Below, piece after piece: positions 8,131 to 17,514 of a stretch of 51,626 bases of DNA. A model generated the notes under the pieces. That model did no database searches, was not told the origin of the DNA, and saw only the letters and a list, made by a program, of their open reading frames with translations. Made by a program: the position numbers and the translations under genes. Every line of letters begins with the position of its first letter. Position 1 is the first letter of the stretch. Origin of the DNA: Aquificaceae bacterium (GTDB lineage Bacteria; Aquificota; Aquificia; Aquificales; Aquificaceae); assembly GCA_015492115.1 (NCBI GenBank), contig WGFS01000197.1:1-51626 (forward strand), given 5' to 3'.

Positions 8131-11100
8131 CTAAAAGTCAAACTTCCTTATGAACCTTAATTTTATCTCCGATGTGTTGTCCGCAAACACCCGCCCGTAG
8201 AAGTAGGTTCCACCCGGAAGGCTTATGCTCCCTCCGTAGTAAGTAGATCTTGGATCTTTCAGTGTGCTCTGCTGGTACTCTATGGTGAAAGCCCTCGCTA
8301 TCTTCTTCTTTATGTTAACGTTTATTCCTATATCTCCCTGAGTTCCCGTCTGGGTTGAGAGGGTTATATCAACTCCAAGGAGGCTTGAGAGTCCACTCCT
8401 CACGTTCCCAAGGTATCCAAGCTGTTTGAAAAGGGTCTTTGCGACCGGTATGAGTCCCTCCGCTGTACTACCTATTACGAGCTTTGTTAGTATCTCCTGG
8501 GTGCTCCTGGGTGGCTCAGACCAGACTACGATGCTGGGCTCCTCAAGGTCACCCCGGAGGTTTATGAAGATGCTCATATCTTCGGAGGGGTTTACAAGCG
8601 ATATGTCAATACTGCTCTCCTTAACCTCCTCCTCCCTCAGCAGGCTTACAGTTCCGCTCCTCACGAAGAACCTCCTCCCGAAGTATGTGAGTTCCCCGGA
8701 GAGAAATTCAACGTTCACAGCGTACCTTGGGTCGCTCGCCTTACCGCCGACCCATCCCTTCACCTTCACGTAGACGTAACCCTCCGGCAGGGAGACCCTT
8801 ATGGGTTTAGAAGTATCAAACCTTACATCAAGCTCTACCTCTTCAGCTCCCCTCTCCTTCTTGCCTTTACCTCCACCCAACTTTGTTATCTCAGCCTCAC
8901 CGCTGAGGAGCATGTCCATATTCACGGAGACCTTAGAGAGGTCTGATACCCTGACCCAGCCTTCGGAGCTGACATCAAGCTTCAGCGAGAAGGAGTGGGT
9001 TCTGTAGGCGAAGGGTAGATCCCTTGAGGTAAGGTAAACATAGTAACTCTTGAGGTCGTTGGAGCCCACGTTCGCGGAGAGCCCTGAGTTGTCCCTCCAC
9101 ACCGTTATGAAGGCTGACAGGCTCTTTCCGAGAGCTCTCAGCTCTACCCAGGCGTCCATAGGAAAGGCGAAGTATCTGGAGTAGGTGACAACCCTCCCCC
9201 TGTTCTTCAGAAGGAGGGACATATTACCCCTGCTGTAGGAAAATCTGTAGCCGAGCTTACCCTTAGCGTTACCCCCTATAGGTGTTGCGACGAAGAAGGA
9301 TAGAGCGTCAAGGTCAACGTCTCCGGAAGAGTTTACACTAAGCCCCTCCTCTTTACTATAGGAAACTACGGTCGTTCCGGAGATAGCTCCCTGGGATACA
9401 AGGGATAACTTTAAGGCTCTCTCCATAAGGTTAAAGGAGCCTTCCTTCTCCCTCAATACAACAGCGGGCTTGCCGAGTATGGAAAAGCTTACCTTCCCGA
9501 GCTCTATGTTTCCCCTGTAGCCTTCTCCTGTAACCCTCGCACCACCGAACTTTAGCTCAGAGACCCTGTACCTGTACGCAAATGGACTCACCCTGATCTC
9601 AAAATTTCCGTCGGAGTATTGGGCGGTCAGCCCAACGTCCGTCCGTTCTCCCTTTATGTCAAGGCTTGCCTGAGAGCGTACAGAACCCTCTGCGGGTGAG
9701 CCTCTGAACACAAACTCAGCCCGGAGGGGACCTTTCCTCACACTGCCGTGAGTTTTCAAGAGCTTCTTGTGAAGGTCTATAGAATACTCTCCCTCCAGGA
9801 GCTCGCTGACCTCATACCTTCCCTTTACACGGGAAGAGGCTATCTCCCCATTCACGCGTATATCTTCAGGGAAAAGTCTCTCCCCCACGCTCACATTCTT
9901 CGCCAGCAGAAGGAAGTTACCGGTCATCTCCTTTTCCTTCAGGAGTTTTAGCTTCCAGCTGAAGGGCACACTGACCCCCGCTCCCGACAGCCGGGACTCT
10001 TTAAGGTCAAGGGCAAGGGCGAGCTTTTCACCGCTCAGAGAGAGCTCAACACTTCCCTTATTCACGTATAGGGTGTAACCGCGGAACTTCCTTTTGAAGC
10101 TTTTCAGCTCTGTGATGGAGAGGATGCCACCTTTCATAGTCCCCTTTGCCTCTCCAGAGAAGCCCTCTCCTCTGTAAGTGAGGTCTATCCTTTCGCCCTT
10201 CAGCTCAACAGTATAGTTCACCTTTCCGAGGAGAAAGTCCCTGTAAAACACGTCCCCGAGTACTCCTCTCCCCTTGAGTATGGGCGTGCCCTCGTAATCA
10301 AACCTACCTCGGTAGGACAGAAAGGTTGACAGACCCCCTGAGACAAGGAGCAGGTTCTTTAACAGTAAGCGACTCCTGAAACTGCTGTTGTTTATATGTC
10401 CGCTCAGGTAAAGCTCCGCAGGGTTTCTGACCGCAAGCTCAAGACTCCCTTTCCCCGTTCTGTAGTTGTAGTCCATAGAGAACTCGGCTCCGCCGAATGC
10501 GAGCCCTTCAACCCCGATACCATCGGTCTCAGCTAAAAGGGAAAGGTCTCCTCTGTCAAGGTCAAGCTCAAGAGTTCCTCCTGCCCACGCAAAGAAGAAG
10601 TTCTCTGTGCCTATGAGCTCCGAATCTACAGGGAAGCGCCTCACCGTGAGGCTAAGGTGCTTCCTCGGCATCAGCTCAAGGCTGTAATCCGCATCTATAC
10701 TTGGACTCTCAAGCCTGCCTCTCAGCGTTAGCTCTTTTCCAAAGAGCAGGGTGGCGAGCCCCGAAGCCCTGACCCCTGAAAAGCTCTTCCTGCCCTTTAC
10801 CCAGACCTTTTCAGTTTCCGCCTTCAGCAGAATGCTGACACCCCTGTAATTTGCCCTGCCCCTTCCCTGAAGCTTCACAGGAGCTACATACACTGTAGGC
10901 AGGTCAATTTCTTTAACCGTCCCTGCGAGTTCAAAGCTTGCTGTCGGTTCTCCTTCTTTAACAATACCTCTTAAAGAGAGATCAAAGAGATCTGAGCTCA
11001 ATTTTAAGGACTCTACACCAATTCCCTCCTTTAACAGCCTGACCCGTCCTATCCGAACGTTTACCTGCCTTCCCTCAGCGAGAACCTTCACTTCACCTTT

Positions 11101-11535
11101 TAGGGTACGGTCTTTAAGTTTTACTCCCTCAGCCAGCACACTGATATTGCCCTCTCCCGCATAAGTGAAGAGAAACTTTCCAATCTCAAGCTCCATGGTC
11201 TTCAGGAACTCCGGGACTACAAGGTAGGGAGGTTTTCTCTCTCCCCCTTTCTTCCCTCGGGATCTTGCCCCCTCAACTATCGTAAGGTTTCCCTCTCTTA
11301 GGGATAACTTCGGCTCTTCATGGAGTTCAAGGGAAAGCCCTGTGAGGTTGAGGAAGATGTACTTTCCTTGGAAAGGTAAGTAGAGGTACATGAGCCTGAC
11401 TCTAAGGTTAAAAGGGGAGAGGCTTAAGCCAAGCCCCTCAACCCTGTAGTAAACACGCTTTGCTGTCAGGTAAGGCTTGACAACGAGGAAGTAGAGGGAG
11501 AGCAAGAGGAGAAGAAGGAAGGCAACATAGCGCAT
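8131..11535 (-). CDS. TamB-like inner-membrane/periplasmic bridge protein
   Basis: A 1134-residue protein with an N-terminal membrane anchor (MRYVAFLLLLLLSLYFLV) and then almost pure beta-strand sequence, the pattern of AsmA/TamB-type bridges that span the periplasm and conduct lipids to the outer membrane. The C-terminal quarter shows the TamB (DUF490) signature: ILTKLVIGS, a segment ending in LLGVDITLS, IGINVNIKKKI, a tyrosine-rich stretch, and a terminal Phe. It is translated just ahead of recG. No TamA/BamA partner is present in the window. Assignment is to family only. Confidence 0.82.
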   Translation of the reverse strand: MRYVAFLLLLLLSLYFLVVKPYLTAKRVYYRVEGLGLSLSPFNLRVRLMYLYLPFQGKYIFLNLTGLSLELHEEPKLSLREGNLTIVEGARSRGKKGGERKPPYLVVPEFLKTMELEIGKFLFTYAGEGNISVLAEGVKLKDRTLKGEVKVLAEGRQVNVRIGRVRLLKEGIGVESLKLSSDLFDLSLRGIVKEGEPTASFELAGTVKEIDLPTVYVAPVKLQGRGRANYRGVSILLKAETEKVWVKGRKSFSGVRASGLATLLFGKELTLRGRLESPSIDADYSLELMPRKHLSLTVRRFPVDSELIGTENFFFAWAGGTLELDLDRGDLSLLAETDGIGVEGLAFGGAEFSMDYNYRTGKGSLELAVRNPAELYLSGHINNSSFRSRLLLKNLLLVSGGLSTFLSYRGRFDYEGTPILKGRGVLGDVFYRDFLLGKVNYTVELKGERIDLTYRGEGFSGEAKGTMKGGILSITELKSFKRKFRGYTLYVNKGSVELSLSGEKLALALDLKESRLSGAGVSVPFSWKLKLLKEKEMTGNFLLLAKNVSVGERLFPEDIRVNGEIASSRVKGRYEVSELLEGEYSIDLHKKLLKTHGSVRKGPLRAEFVFRGSPAEGSVRSQASLDIKGERTDVGLTAQYSDGNFEIRVSPFAYRYRVSELKFGGARVTGEGYRGNIELGKVSFSILGKPAVVLREKEGSFNLMERALKLSLVSQGAISGTTVVSYSKEEGLSVNSSGDVDLDALSFFVATPIGGNAKGKLGYRFSYSRGNMSLLLKNRGRVVTYSRYFAFPMDAWVELRALGKSLSAFITVWRDNSGLSANVGSNDLKSYYVYLTSRDLPFAYRTHSFSLKLDVSSEGWVRVSDLSKVSVNMDMLLSGEAEITKLGGGKGKKERGAEEVELDVRFDTSKPIRVSLPEGYVYVKVKGWVGGKASDPRYAVNVEFLSGELTYFGRRFFVRSGTVSLLREEEVKESSIDISLVNPSEDMSIFINLRGDLEEPSIVVWSEPPRSTQEILTKLVIGSTAEGLIPVAKTLFKQLGYLGNVRSGLSSLLGVDITLSTQTGTQGDIGINVNIKKKIARAFTIEYQQSTLKDPRSTYYGGSISLPGGTYFYGRVFADNTSEIKLRFIRKFDF

Positions 11536-11539
11536 ACAT

Positions 11540-12178
11540 TCATTCTATTCCGTGCATCTTGAGGTTCTCCTTTATCCTGTGGAGTAGCTCTGCGGGGTTG
11601 TTTATCGGGTAGTCTAACTCTCCAACCACCTCCTCAGCCTTCCTTCCCTTTATCATCACGCCTGTGAGCTTCTCCCTTATGTCCTCAGCTGAGTGTATGG
11701 GGAAGTCCGTCCCCTTTATCCTCTTGAGAACCATGTAAGCCCAGGGTATATCAAGGGCGACAGCGGTCTGGGTGCAGTACTCAAGGAAGATCTTGGGTTC
11801 CTCGTGTCCCTCCTTGACGAGCTTATAAGCGAGCTTGGCTATACCACCCGCGGTGTGAACCCTTAGCTCCTTCTTCTCCTCCTGAGTGAGCTCGTCTATG
11901 TGCTCTATCTTGTACATGGCGAGCTCGGGGTCAGCCCTGAGGATGTTCCTGACTGTCTGTCTCGTTAAGCCGACCAGCTCGGCTATCTCCTCCTCCGTCT
12001 TCAGGTACTCTTCCCTCAGCACTACAGCAAAGGAAGCCCTGGCAAGAGAGGGTAGCCATGTGAGCGTTTTGAACTCTGCAAGCTTATGAAGCCCACCCAG
12101 CAGGTCTATAGCCTTCAGAAAGACCCTTGTAACCAGGGGCTCAACGTCAACTTCCACAGGTTTGAGCTCTATAACCAT
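11540..12178 (-). CDS. helix-turn-helix regulatory-domain protein
   Basis: A 212-residue soluble protein. Residues around 60-85 form a clear HTH (TEEEIAELVGLTRQTVRNIL) resembling those of sigma-like and transposase-like DNA-binding proteins. The helical C-terminal part (about 90-212) includes AGGIAKLAYKLVKEG. It matches my memory of an Aquificales/archaeal family called 'probable regulatory domain', whose targets are unknown. Its start ATG is preceded on the minus strand by a GGAGG-type site. It sits between tRNA-Pro and the TamB-like gene, 4 bases before the latter. Confidence 0.65.
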   Translation of the reverse strand: MVIELKPVEVDVEPLVTRVFLKAIDLLGGLHKLAEFKTLTWLPSLARASFAVVLREEYLKTEEEIAELVGLTRQTVRNILRADPELAMYKIEHIDELTQEEKKELRVHTAGGIAKLAYKLVKEGHEEPKIFLEYCTQTAVALDIPWAYMVLKRIKGTDFPIHSAEDIREKLTGVMIKGRKAEEVVGELDYPINNPAELLHRIKENLKMHGIE

Positions 12179-12206
12179 CTCTCCACCTCCTTCTCCTTAT
12201 TCTAAA

Positions 12207-12279
12207 TCGGGGTGCCGGGACTTGAACCCGGGACCTCTGGCCCCCCATGCCAGCGCGCTGCCACCTGCGCTACACCCCG
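12207..12279 (-). tRNA. tRNA-Pro (anticodon GGG)
   Basis: Read on the minus strand: acceptor CGGGGTG (12279-12273) pairs with CACCCCG (12214-12208). The anticodon stem CTGGC/GCCAG encloses ATGGGGG, giving anticodon GGG for proline CCC/CCU. The T arm is CCGGGTTCAAGTCCCGG; discriminator A. The CCA end is not encoded, unlike tRNA-Ser in this window. It lies between the HU-like gene and the HTH gene on the same strand. Confidence 0.96.
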
Positions 12280-12292
12280 TCCTTACTTTTAA

Positions 12293-12595
12293 TTATACTT
12301 TCTTGAGTTTTAGCTCAACCAGTTCTAAGAGTTTCTTGCTGGGTTTGAATACTATAACCTTCCTGTCGGGGACGGGCACCTCTTCCCCTGTCCTTGGGTT
12401 CCTGCCGATCTTTCCCTTCCTGGTCTTAACTATGAAGGTTCCAAAACCAGATATCTGAACTTTCTCCCCCTTCTTTAGAGTTTCCTCTATGAGCTCAAAT
12501 ATCTCGGAGACTATCTGATAGATCTCCTTCTTTGTCGCTTCAAACTCCTCTTCACACCTTCCGTAGATGAGGTTTGCTATGTCCTTCTTAGTCAT
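12293..12595 (-). CDS. HU/IHF family DNA-bending protein
   Basis: A 100-residue nucleoid protein. It starts MTKKDIANLIYG with the two N-terminal helices of the family, then the signature GFGTFIVKTRKGKIGRNP and the DNA-clasping arm GEEVPVPDRKVIVFKPSK. The arm tip has the Pro that intercalates into DNA. It resembles IHF-alpha as much as HU, with a short extra C-terminal helix (LLELVELKLKKV). It lies 16 bases downstream of rpsA and is likely co-transcribed with it. Confidence 0.93.
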   Translation of the reverse strand: MTKKDIANLIYGRCEEEFEATKKEIYQIVSEIFELIEETLKKGEKVQISGFGTFIVKTRKGKIGRNPRTGEEVPVPDRKVIVFKPSKKLLELVELKLKKV

Positions 12596-12611
12596 AACAG
12601 AGCTCCAAACC

Positions 12612-14219
12612 TTACATCTTCCACTTCTTCTTCAGGATATCCCCGAGCTTGAAGCCCGCGGTTGAAACCTCTTCTTCTTGGGTGTGGGGCTCCTCGGTTT
12701 TCTCTTCTTCTCCTCTGAGAGCTTTGATGGAGAAGGTTATCTTCCCTTCCTTCGGGTTCAGGTCAATTATCTGTACCTCGTACTCCTCTCCAACATCAAG
12801 TTTTACGTCCCTCGGAACCTCTGATAGGGGGAGGAGACCTTCAACGCCCTCCGGAAGCTCAAGGAAGGCACCAAAGGGCATAACTTCCTTTGCCTTCAGC
12901 GTGATCACATCTCCAACCTTGTACCTTTCCTGAACAATCTCCCAGGGGTTTGGAGTGAGCTGTTTTATCCCAAGCTTTATGTACTTGCCTTCCGTTCCAA
13001 GGATGACGAACTCCCTCTCCTCTCCTTCCTTGAGAACCTCTTCTATCCTCTTTGGCTTGGTCCATGAGAGGTCGCTCCTGTGGATGACACCTTTGACTTT
13101 CTCATCTCCGAGGTCAACTATAGCCTTGCTCCCCTCTATCCTCTCAACCTTTCCCTTGACCTTTGAACCCACAGGGTTCTTATCAAGGAACTCCTCCCAG
13201 GGTTTGGGAAGAGCCTGCCTTATGCTCAGTATGACCCTCTTCCTCTTGGGCTCTATCCTGAGTATCTTTGCCTTAACGTTCTCCCCCTTCTGAGGTGCCT
13301 CTCCGTTCCAGCTGACCTCTTCTGAGGGGACAAAGCCTTCAAGCCCTTCCTCTATGTCAAGAACAACACCTTTGGAGACAACCTGGGAAACCCTTGCCTC
13401 TATGAGATCTCCCACCTTGTGCTCTCTCGTGAACTTCTCCCATGGGTTCTCCTTTAACTCCCTGAGAGAGACTATGAGGAAGTCCTTATCCCTGCTCTTC
13501 TTCTTTACCCTGACCTTTATGGTCTCGTCAACTTCAGCATAGTTGAAGGGGTTCTTGTCCCTGCCCCAGGAGAGTTCCTCCTTAGGCAGGAAGGCTCTCA
13601 GGACTCCCTCTATGAGCAGGGTTATCCCCTTGTTCGGGTCTATCTTTATGACCTTACCCTCAACTATGTCTCCCCTGTTTAGCTTCTTCAGAAGCTCCTG
13701 CTTCCTCTTCTCCCTCTCCTCTTCAAGGTAAGCCCTGTGAGATACGATCACCTTGGGTCTTTCCTTCTGGAGGCTTATCTCTATAACCTTAACCCTGACA
13801 GGTTTTCCAACGCTGAGCTTCTTGCCAGCTTCGCTCGCAGGCAGAAAAGCCTTAACCCCTTCTATATCAACTATAAAGCCTCCTCTCGTCTTCTTCTCAA
13901 CGTTTCCGACGACCTCTCGCCCTTCAACGTAAGCCTTCTGGAGCTCTTCAAGTCCTTTCTGCTGGGAGATTATCCTGTACGATAGGCGTGGGTAGTCCAG
14001 ACGGGGAGATATCTTGACTATCACAGCCTGTATCTCATCTCCTTCCTTTATATCCTCGTTAACCTCCTCACGGGGTATCACCCCCTCAACCTTGTAGCCG
14101 ATGTCCACGTACACGTATCTCTCGTCTATCTTTATTACCTTGCCCTTTACTATCTTCCCTCTCTTGAAGGCTTCTTCTTGCGGGAGGGCTTCGCTCAGGA
14201 GTTTTTCAAATTCGTTCAT
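12612..14219 (-). CDS. rpsA: 30S ribosomal protein S1
   Basis: A 535-residue protein with six S1/OB repeats (about 20-90, 100-165, 182-250, 268-335, 352-420 and 438-505), the full arrangement of classical S1, which helps mRNAs dock on the 30S subunit. A charged, Glu-rich tail follows. ATG at 14219 (MNEFEKLL) is chosen because GGAGG sits 6 bases ahead and because the alternative ATG at 14243 is part of the -10 element itself. In Gram-negative bacteria S1 often lies beside ihfB, as it does here with the HU/IHF gene. Confidence 0.96.
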   Translation of the reverse strand: MNEFEKLLSEALPQEEAFKRGKIVKGKVIKIDERYVYVDIGYKVEGVIPREEVNEDIKEGDEIQAVIVKISPRLDYPRLSYRIISQQKGLEELQKAYVEGREVVGNVEKKTRGGFIVDIEGVKAFLPASEAGKKLSVGKPVRVKVIEISLQKERPKVIVSHRAYLEEEREKRKQELLKKLNRGDIVEGKVIKIDPNKGITLLIEGVLRAFLPKEELSWGRDKNPFNYAEVDETIKVRVKKKSRDKDFLIVSLRELKENPWEKFTREHKVGDLIEARVSQVVSKGVVLDIEEGLEGFVPSEEVSWNGEAPQKGENVKAKILRIEPKRKRVILSIRQALPKPWEEFLDKNPVGSKVKGKVERIEGSKAIVDLGDEKVKGVIHRSDLSWTKPKRIEEVLKEGEEREFVILGTEGKYIKLGIKQLTPNPWEIVQERYKVGDVITLKAKEVMPFGAFLELPEGVEGLLPLSEVPRDVKLDVGEEYEVQIIDLNPKEGKITFSIKALRGEEEKTEEPHTQEEEVSTAGFKLGDILKKKWKM

Positions 14220-14241
14220 TAGGTCCTCCACGGGAGAATAC

Positions 14242-14268
14242 ATTATAGCAAAAATTCCCGAGTATCAA
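14242..14268 (-). promoter_or_regulatory. rpsA promoter
   Basis: On the minus strand, TTGATA (14268-14263), a 15-base spacer, and a perfect TATAAT (14247-14242). A start about 7 bases downstream gives a roughly 16-base leader ending in GGAGG before ATG at 14219. The spacer is shorter than the usual 17. Confidence 0.6.
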
Positions 14269-14306
14269 ATTTCTGGATTATATTATTAAACCTGACAGGA
14301 GGCGTT

Positions 14307-14771
14307 ATGGAGTTCTTCTTCTTTCTTGATATCTATGCGGACAGACAGCTGATAGATTACTACATACTGTCTTTCAAGCTTGGGAACATCAAGTCCGTTG
14401 AGCTCAAGCAGTGGTCGGGGAAGAACTACATAGTGGGAATAAGGGACTGGGACAGGTTCAGGAAGACAACCTACGACATAGTCCTGTACGAGCTTGGAGA
14501 CGAGATAGAGAGGTTCAAGGACATAGAGACAGCCTTCAGGGAAGGATACAAGATAGCCTACAGGGAGGCCGCACGCAGGGGAGCGAAGAGGATACTCCCT
14601 GCGATCGGCTATGGGAACCCACCCGTTGAGGTTGTGAAGAGGTTCTTCCCTGTTGAGCCTGAGTTTGAGAGGTTTCCCGAAGACATAGATAAGTTCCTTG
14701 AAGAGGTTGTTAAGAACACGCCCAAGGAACTCACAAGGAGAGGATTCGGAGATGACGAGCCAGCTTTCTGA
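14307..14771 (+). CDS. hypothetical protein upstream of hslU
   Basis: A 154-residue soluble protein that I do not recognise. It begins with a hydrophobic strand containing a Phe run and DIYADRQLIDYY. The middle is charged and probably helical (ETAFREGYKIAYREAARRG), and the C-terminal part is acidic. It is not HslV: there is no N-terminal Thr nucleophile motif. ATG at 14307 follows AGGAGGCGTT. It overlaps hslU by 20 bases, so the two are probably co-expressed, and a role linked to HslU is possible but unproven. Confidence 0.6.
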   Translation: MEFFFFLDIYADRQLIDYYILSFKLGNIKSVELKQWSGKNYIVGIRDWDRFRKTTYDIVLYELGDEIERFKDIETAFREGYKIAYREAARRGAKRILPAIGYGNPPVEVVKRFFPVEPEFERFPEDIDKFLEEVVKNTPKELTRRGFGDDEPAF

Positions 14772-16101
14772 GCTCCTGGAAGAGCTCACCCCCAAGAGAA
14801 CAGTTGAGGAACTCAACAAGTATGTAGTGGGGCAGGAGGATGCGAAGAAGGCTGTCGCGATAGCCCTCAGGAACAGGTGGAGGAGGCAGAAGCTTCCCGA
14901 CTACATAAGGGACGAGGTAGCCCCTAAAAATATCCTGATGATAGGACCCACGGGGGTGGGTAAGACGGAGATAGCGAGGAGGCTGGCGGGTCTCATAAAG
15001 GCTCCCTTCGTTAAGGTGGAGGCGACCAAGTACACGGAGGTCGGTTACGTTGGAAGGGATGTGGAGTCAATGGTCAGGGAGCTCGCAGAGGTCTCCTATC
15101 AGATGGTAAAGAGGGAGAAGGTTGAAAGGGTCAGGGAGAGGGCGAGAAAGCTTGCGGAAGAGAGGATACTTGACTACCTTGTTCCCCAGCAGTTCACCAG
15201 CTTTGGGATAAGGGAGTCCCGGGATGCGGGGAAGAGGGAAGAGCTCAGGGAGAAGCTCAGGAGGGGAGAGCTGGACGATAAGGTCATAGAGATAGACGTC
15301 CAGGAGAAGGCGGTTCCCATGGTTGGCATAGCAGGACCTCCCGGCTTTGAAGAGCTGGAGAACCAGCTCAGGGAGATGTTCTCAAACCTCATGCCTTCCA
15401 AAAAGAGGAGAAAACTCAGGGTAAGGGAGGCTCTTCACATCCTAGAACAGGAGGAAGCTGAAAAGCTGATAGACATGGAGGAGGTGGCACGGGAGGCTGT
15501 CTTCAGGGCTGAGAACTTCGGGATAATATTCATAGACGAGATAGACAAGATAGCTGTAAAGACGCCGGGCACGGGACCCGGCGTGTCAAGAGAGGGAGTT
15601 CAGAGGGATCTCCTACCCATACTTGAGGGCACGACCGTAAACACCAAGTACGGACCTGTGAAGACAGATCACATACTCTTCATAGGGGCTGGAGCCTTTC
15701 ACATGGCAAAACCCTCAGACCTCATACCAGAGCTCCAGGGAAGGTTCCCCATAAGGGTTGAGCTCAAGCCCCTGACCAAGGAGGACTTCGTAAAAATACT
15801 GACTGAGCCAGAGAACGCGCTTACCAAGCAGTATGTGGAACTTCTCAGAACGGAAGGGGTTGAGATAGAGTTCACAGAGGACGCCATAGAGGAGATAGCC
15901 CGCATATCCGAGGACGCCAACAACAGGACTGAGAACATAGGCGCGAGGAGGCTCCACACGGTTATGGAGAGGCTCCTTGAGGACATATCCTTCAACGCTC
16001 CGGAGATGAGCGGTCAGCACATAATAATTGATAGCAAGTTCGTGAGGGCAAAGCTTGAGGGAATAGTCAGGGACGAGGAGTTAAGCAGATACATCCTTTA
16101 A
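14752..16101 (+). CDS. hslU: HslU, ATPase subunit of the HslUV protease
   Basis: A 449-residue Clp/HSP100-type AAA+ unfoldase that feeds proteins to the HslV peptidase. Walker A GPTGVGKT is at 65-72, the HslU-specific intermediate domain follows (charged helical region about 120-230), then Walker B IIFIDEIDK, the pore-family pattern, sensor motifs with NIGARRLHTVMERLLED and the C-terminal activating tail ending YIL. ATG at 14752 has GGAGAGG and GGAG just ahead. hslV is not adjacent, unlike in many bacteria. The end overlaps the convergent otsA by 21 bases. Confidence 0.96.
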   Translation: MTSQLSELLEELTPKRTVEELNKYVVGQEDAKKAVAIALRNRWRRQKLPDYIRDEVAPKNILMIGPTGVGKTEIARRLAGLIKAPFVKVEATKYTEVGYVGRDVESMVRELAEVSYQMVKREKVERVRERARKLAEERILDYLVPQQFTSFGIRESRDAGKREELREKLRRGELDDKVIEIDVQEKAVPMVGIAGPPGFEELENQLREMFSNLMPSKKRRKLRVREALHILEQEEAEKLIDMEEVAREAVFRAENFGIIFIDEIDKIAVKTPGTGPGVSREGVQRDLLPILEGTTVNTKYGPVKTDHILFIGAGAFHMAKPSDLIPELQGRFPIRVELKPLTKEDFVKILTEPENALTKQYVELLRTEGVEIEFTEDAIEEIARISEDANNRTENIGARRLHTVMERLLEDISFNAPEMSGQHIIIDSKFVRAKLEGIVRDEELSRYIL

Positions 16102-17454
16102 GAAGTTCTTAAGCCACCAGTGGATGTCCTCGTTCACAACCTTCTTTTTCAACATCTCCATCCTCTCCCTCCTCTCACGTTTTCGCATCTTCAAAGCCAT
16201 GTAGATAGCTTCGGCTATAGCTTCCTCGTCAAAGGGGTTCACGATGAGGGCTCCGTCCATCAGCTGTACGCTAACACCAGCGAACTCACTCAGTATCAGG
16301 ACGCCATCGTTGTCCCTCTTGGAGGCAACGTACTCCTTTGATACGAGGTTCAGACCGTCTATCAGGGGTGTCACAAGGGCGAAGTCCGCAACCATATAGA
16401 GGGAAGCCAGTCTTTCATCTCTGTAATTCTTATAGTAGTAGTATATAGGCACCCACCCGGGCTCCCCAAATTTCCCCTCAATCATACCCACTATCTCGTC
16501 CGTTTTCCTCTTTATGTCCATGTAATCTTCAAGCCTCGTTCTTGTAGGCGCAGCGATCTGAATGAAGGAGACCTTACCCCTGAATGAGGGGTACTTCTCA
16601 AAGAACCTACCTATGCCCCTGAACTTTTCCTCAAGTCCCTTTGTGTAGTCCAGCCTGTCAACGCCTATCCCCACGTACTCAACGCCGAGCTTCTTCCTAA
16701 GGTTCCTCGCATACTTCACAACCTTGGGCTCTGAGGTGAGCCTTTCCCATCTCTCCACATCTATACCTATCGGTATCGCCCTCACCTTTATCTTTCTGCC
16801 ATTCCAGTAAATGGTGTCGTCATCGTAAAGCGCTCCAAGTATATCCCTTGCACACTCCTGAAAGTTATGAACATAGTGCTGGGTGTGAAAACCTATGACG
16901 TCCGCCCCGAGCATACCTTCAAGTATCTCCCTTCTCTGTGGCAGGAACCTGAGCATGAAGTAGGGAGGAAAGGGTATGTGCCAGAACATGTATATGGTAT
17001 CCTCTATACCCTGTTCCTTTAGCAGTTTTGGAACGAGGGCGAGCTGATAGTCGTTCACCAGTATCTTTGAGCCCGGAGTATAGACCTCTGAAACAGCCCT
17101 GGCAAACTTTCTGTTCACCCTTCTGTAACCGAGCCAGTACCTGCTGTCAAAGTGCGTTCTGTTAAGGAACATGTGGCAGAGAGGCCACAGGGTCTCGTTG
17201 GAAAAGCCGTAGTAGTACTCGGAGACGTCATTGCTCGTAAGGGGAACCTGCTTCATGAGAAAGTCTTCTGTTATGCGGGTCTCTAAGGGGGTCTTCTGTC
17301 CCTTCCTGCCCCAGCATATCCACACGCCTCCTTCCTTTCTCAGTATGGGTTCAAGGGCTGAGACGAGCCCTCCGACCGTCTTCTCTAATCTGCCTCTTCC
17401 CCTTGAAGTTTCTACCCTGTAGGGTTCTCTGTTTGATACTACTATCAATTTCAT
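16081..17454 (-). CDS. otsA: trehalose-6-phosphate synthase (GT20)
   Basis: A 457-residue glycosyltransferase that makes trehalose-6-phosphate from a nucleotide-glucose and glucose-6-phosphate. It starts KLIVVSNREPYRV and has the GT20 signatures GGLVSALEP, WHIPFPPYFMLRFLP, DVIGFHTQHY, VDRLDYTKGLEEK and NLVSKEY. The ATG at 17454 matches the family start; 13 further in-frame residues upstream are not conserved-looking. No clear ribosome site is visible. A glucosylglycerol-phosphate synthase activity cannot be excluded, but the neighbouring otsB and treT favour trehalose. Confidence 0.9.
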   Translation of the reverse strand: MKLIVVSNREPYRVETSRGRGRLEKTVGGLVSALEPILRKEGGVWICWGRKGQKTPLETRITEDFLMKQVPLTSNDVSEYYYGFSNETLWPLCHMFLNRTHFDSRYWLGYRRVNRKFARAVSEVYTPGSKILVNDYQLALVPKLLKEQGIEDTIYMFWHIPFPPYFMLRFLPQRREILEGMLGADVIGFHTQHYVHNFQECARDILGALYDDDTIYWNGRKIKVRAIPIGIDVERWERLTSEPKVVKYARNLRKKLGVEYVGIGVDRLDYTKGLEEKFRGIGRFFEKYPSFRGKVSFIQIAAPTRTRLEDYMDIKRKTDEIVGMIEGKFGEPGWVPIYYYYKNYRDERLASLYMVADFALVTPLIDGLNLVSKEYVASKRDNDGVLILSEFAGVSVQLMDGALIVNPFDEEAIAEAIYMALKMRKRERRERMEMLKKKVVNEDIHWWLKNFLKDVSA

Positions 17455-17514
17455 TAATTTTTTAATATTAGATTTGTATGGACAGGCTGTCAAGAAAAGT
17501 ATAGATTTTTCAAT

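Noticed and set aside
14220..14243. Longer rpsA start at 14243
   Set aside because: That ATG overlaps the TATAAT -10 and would not be in the transcript.
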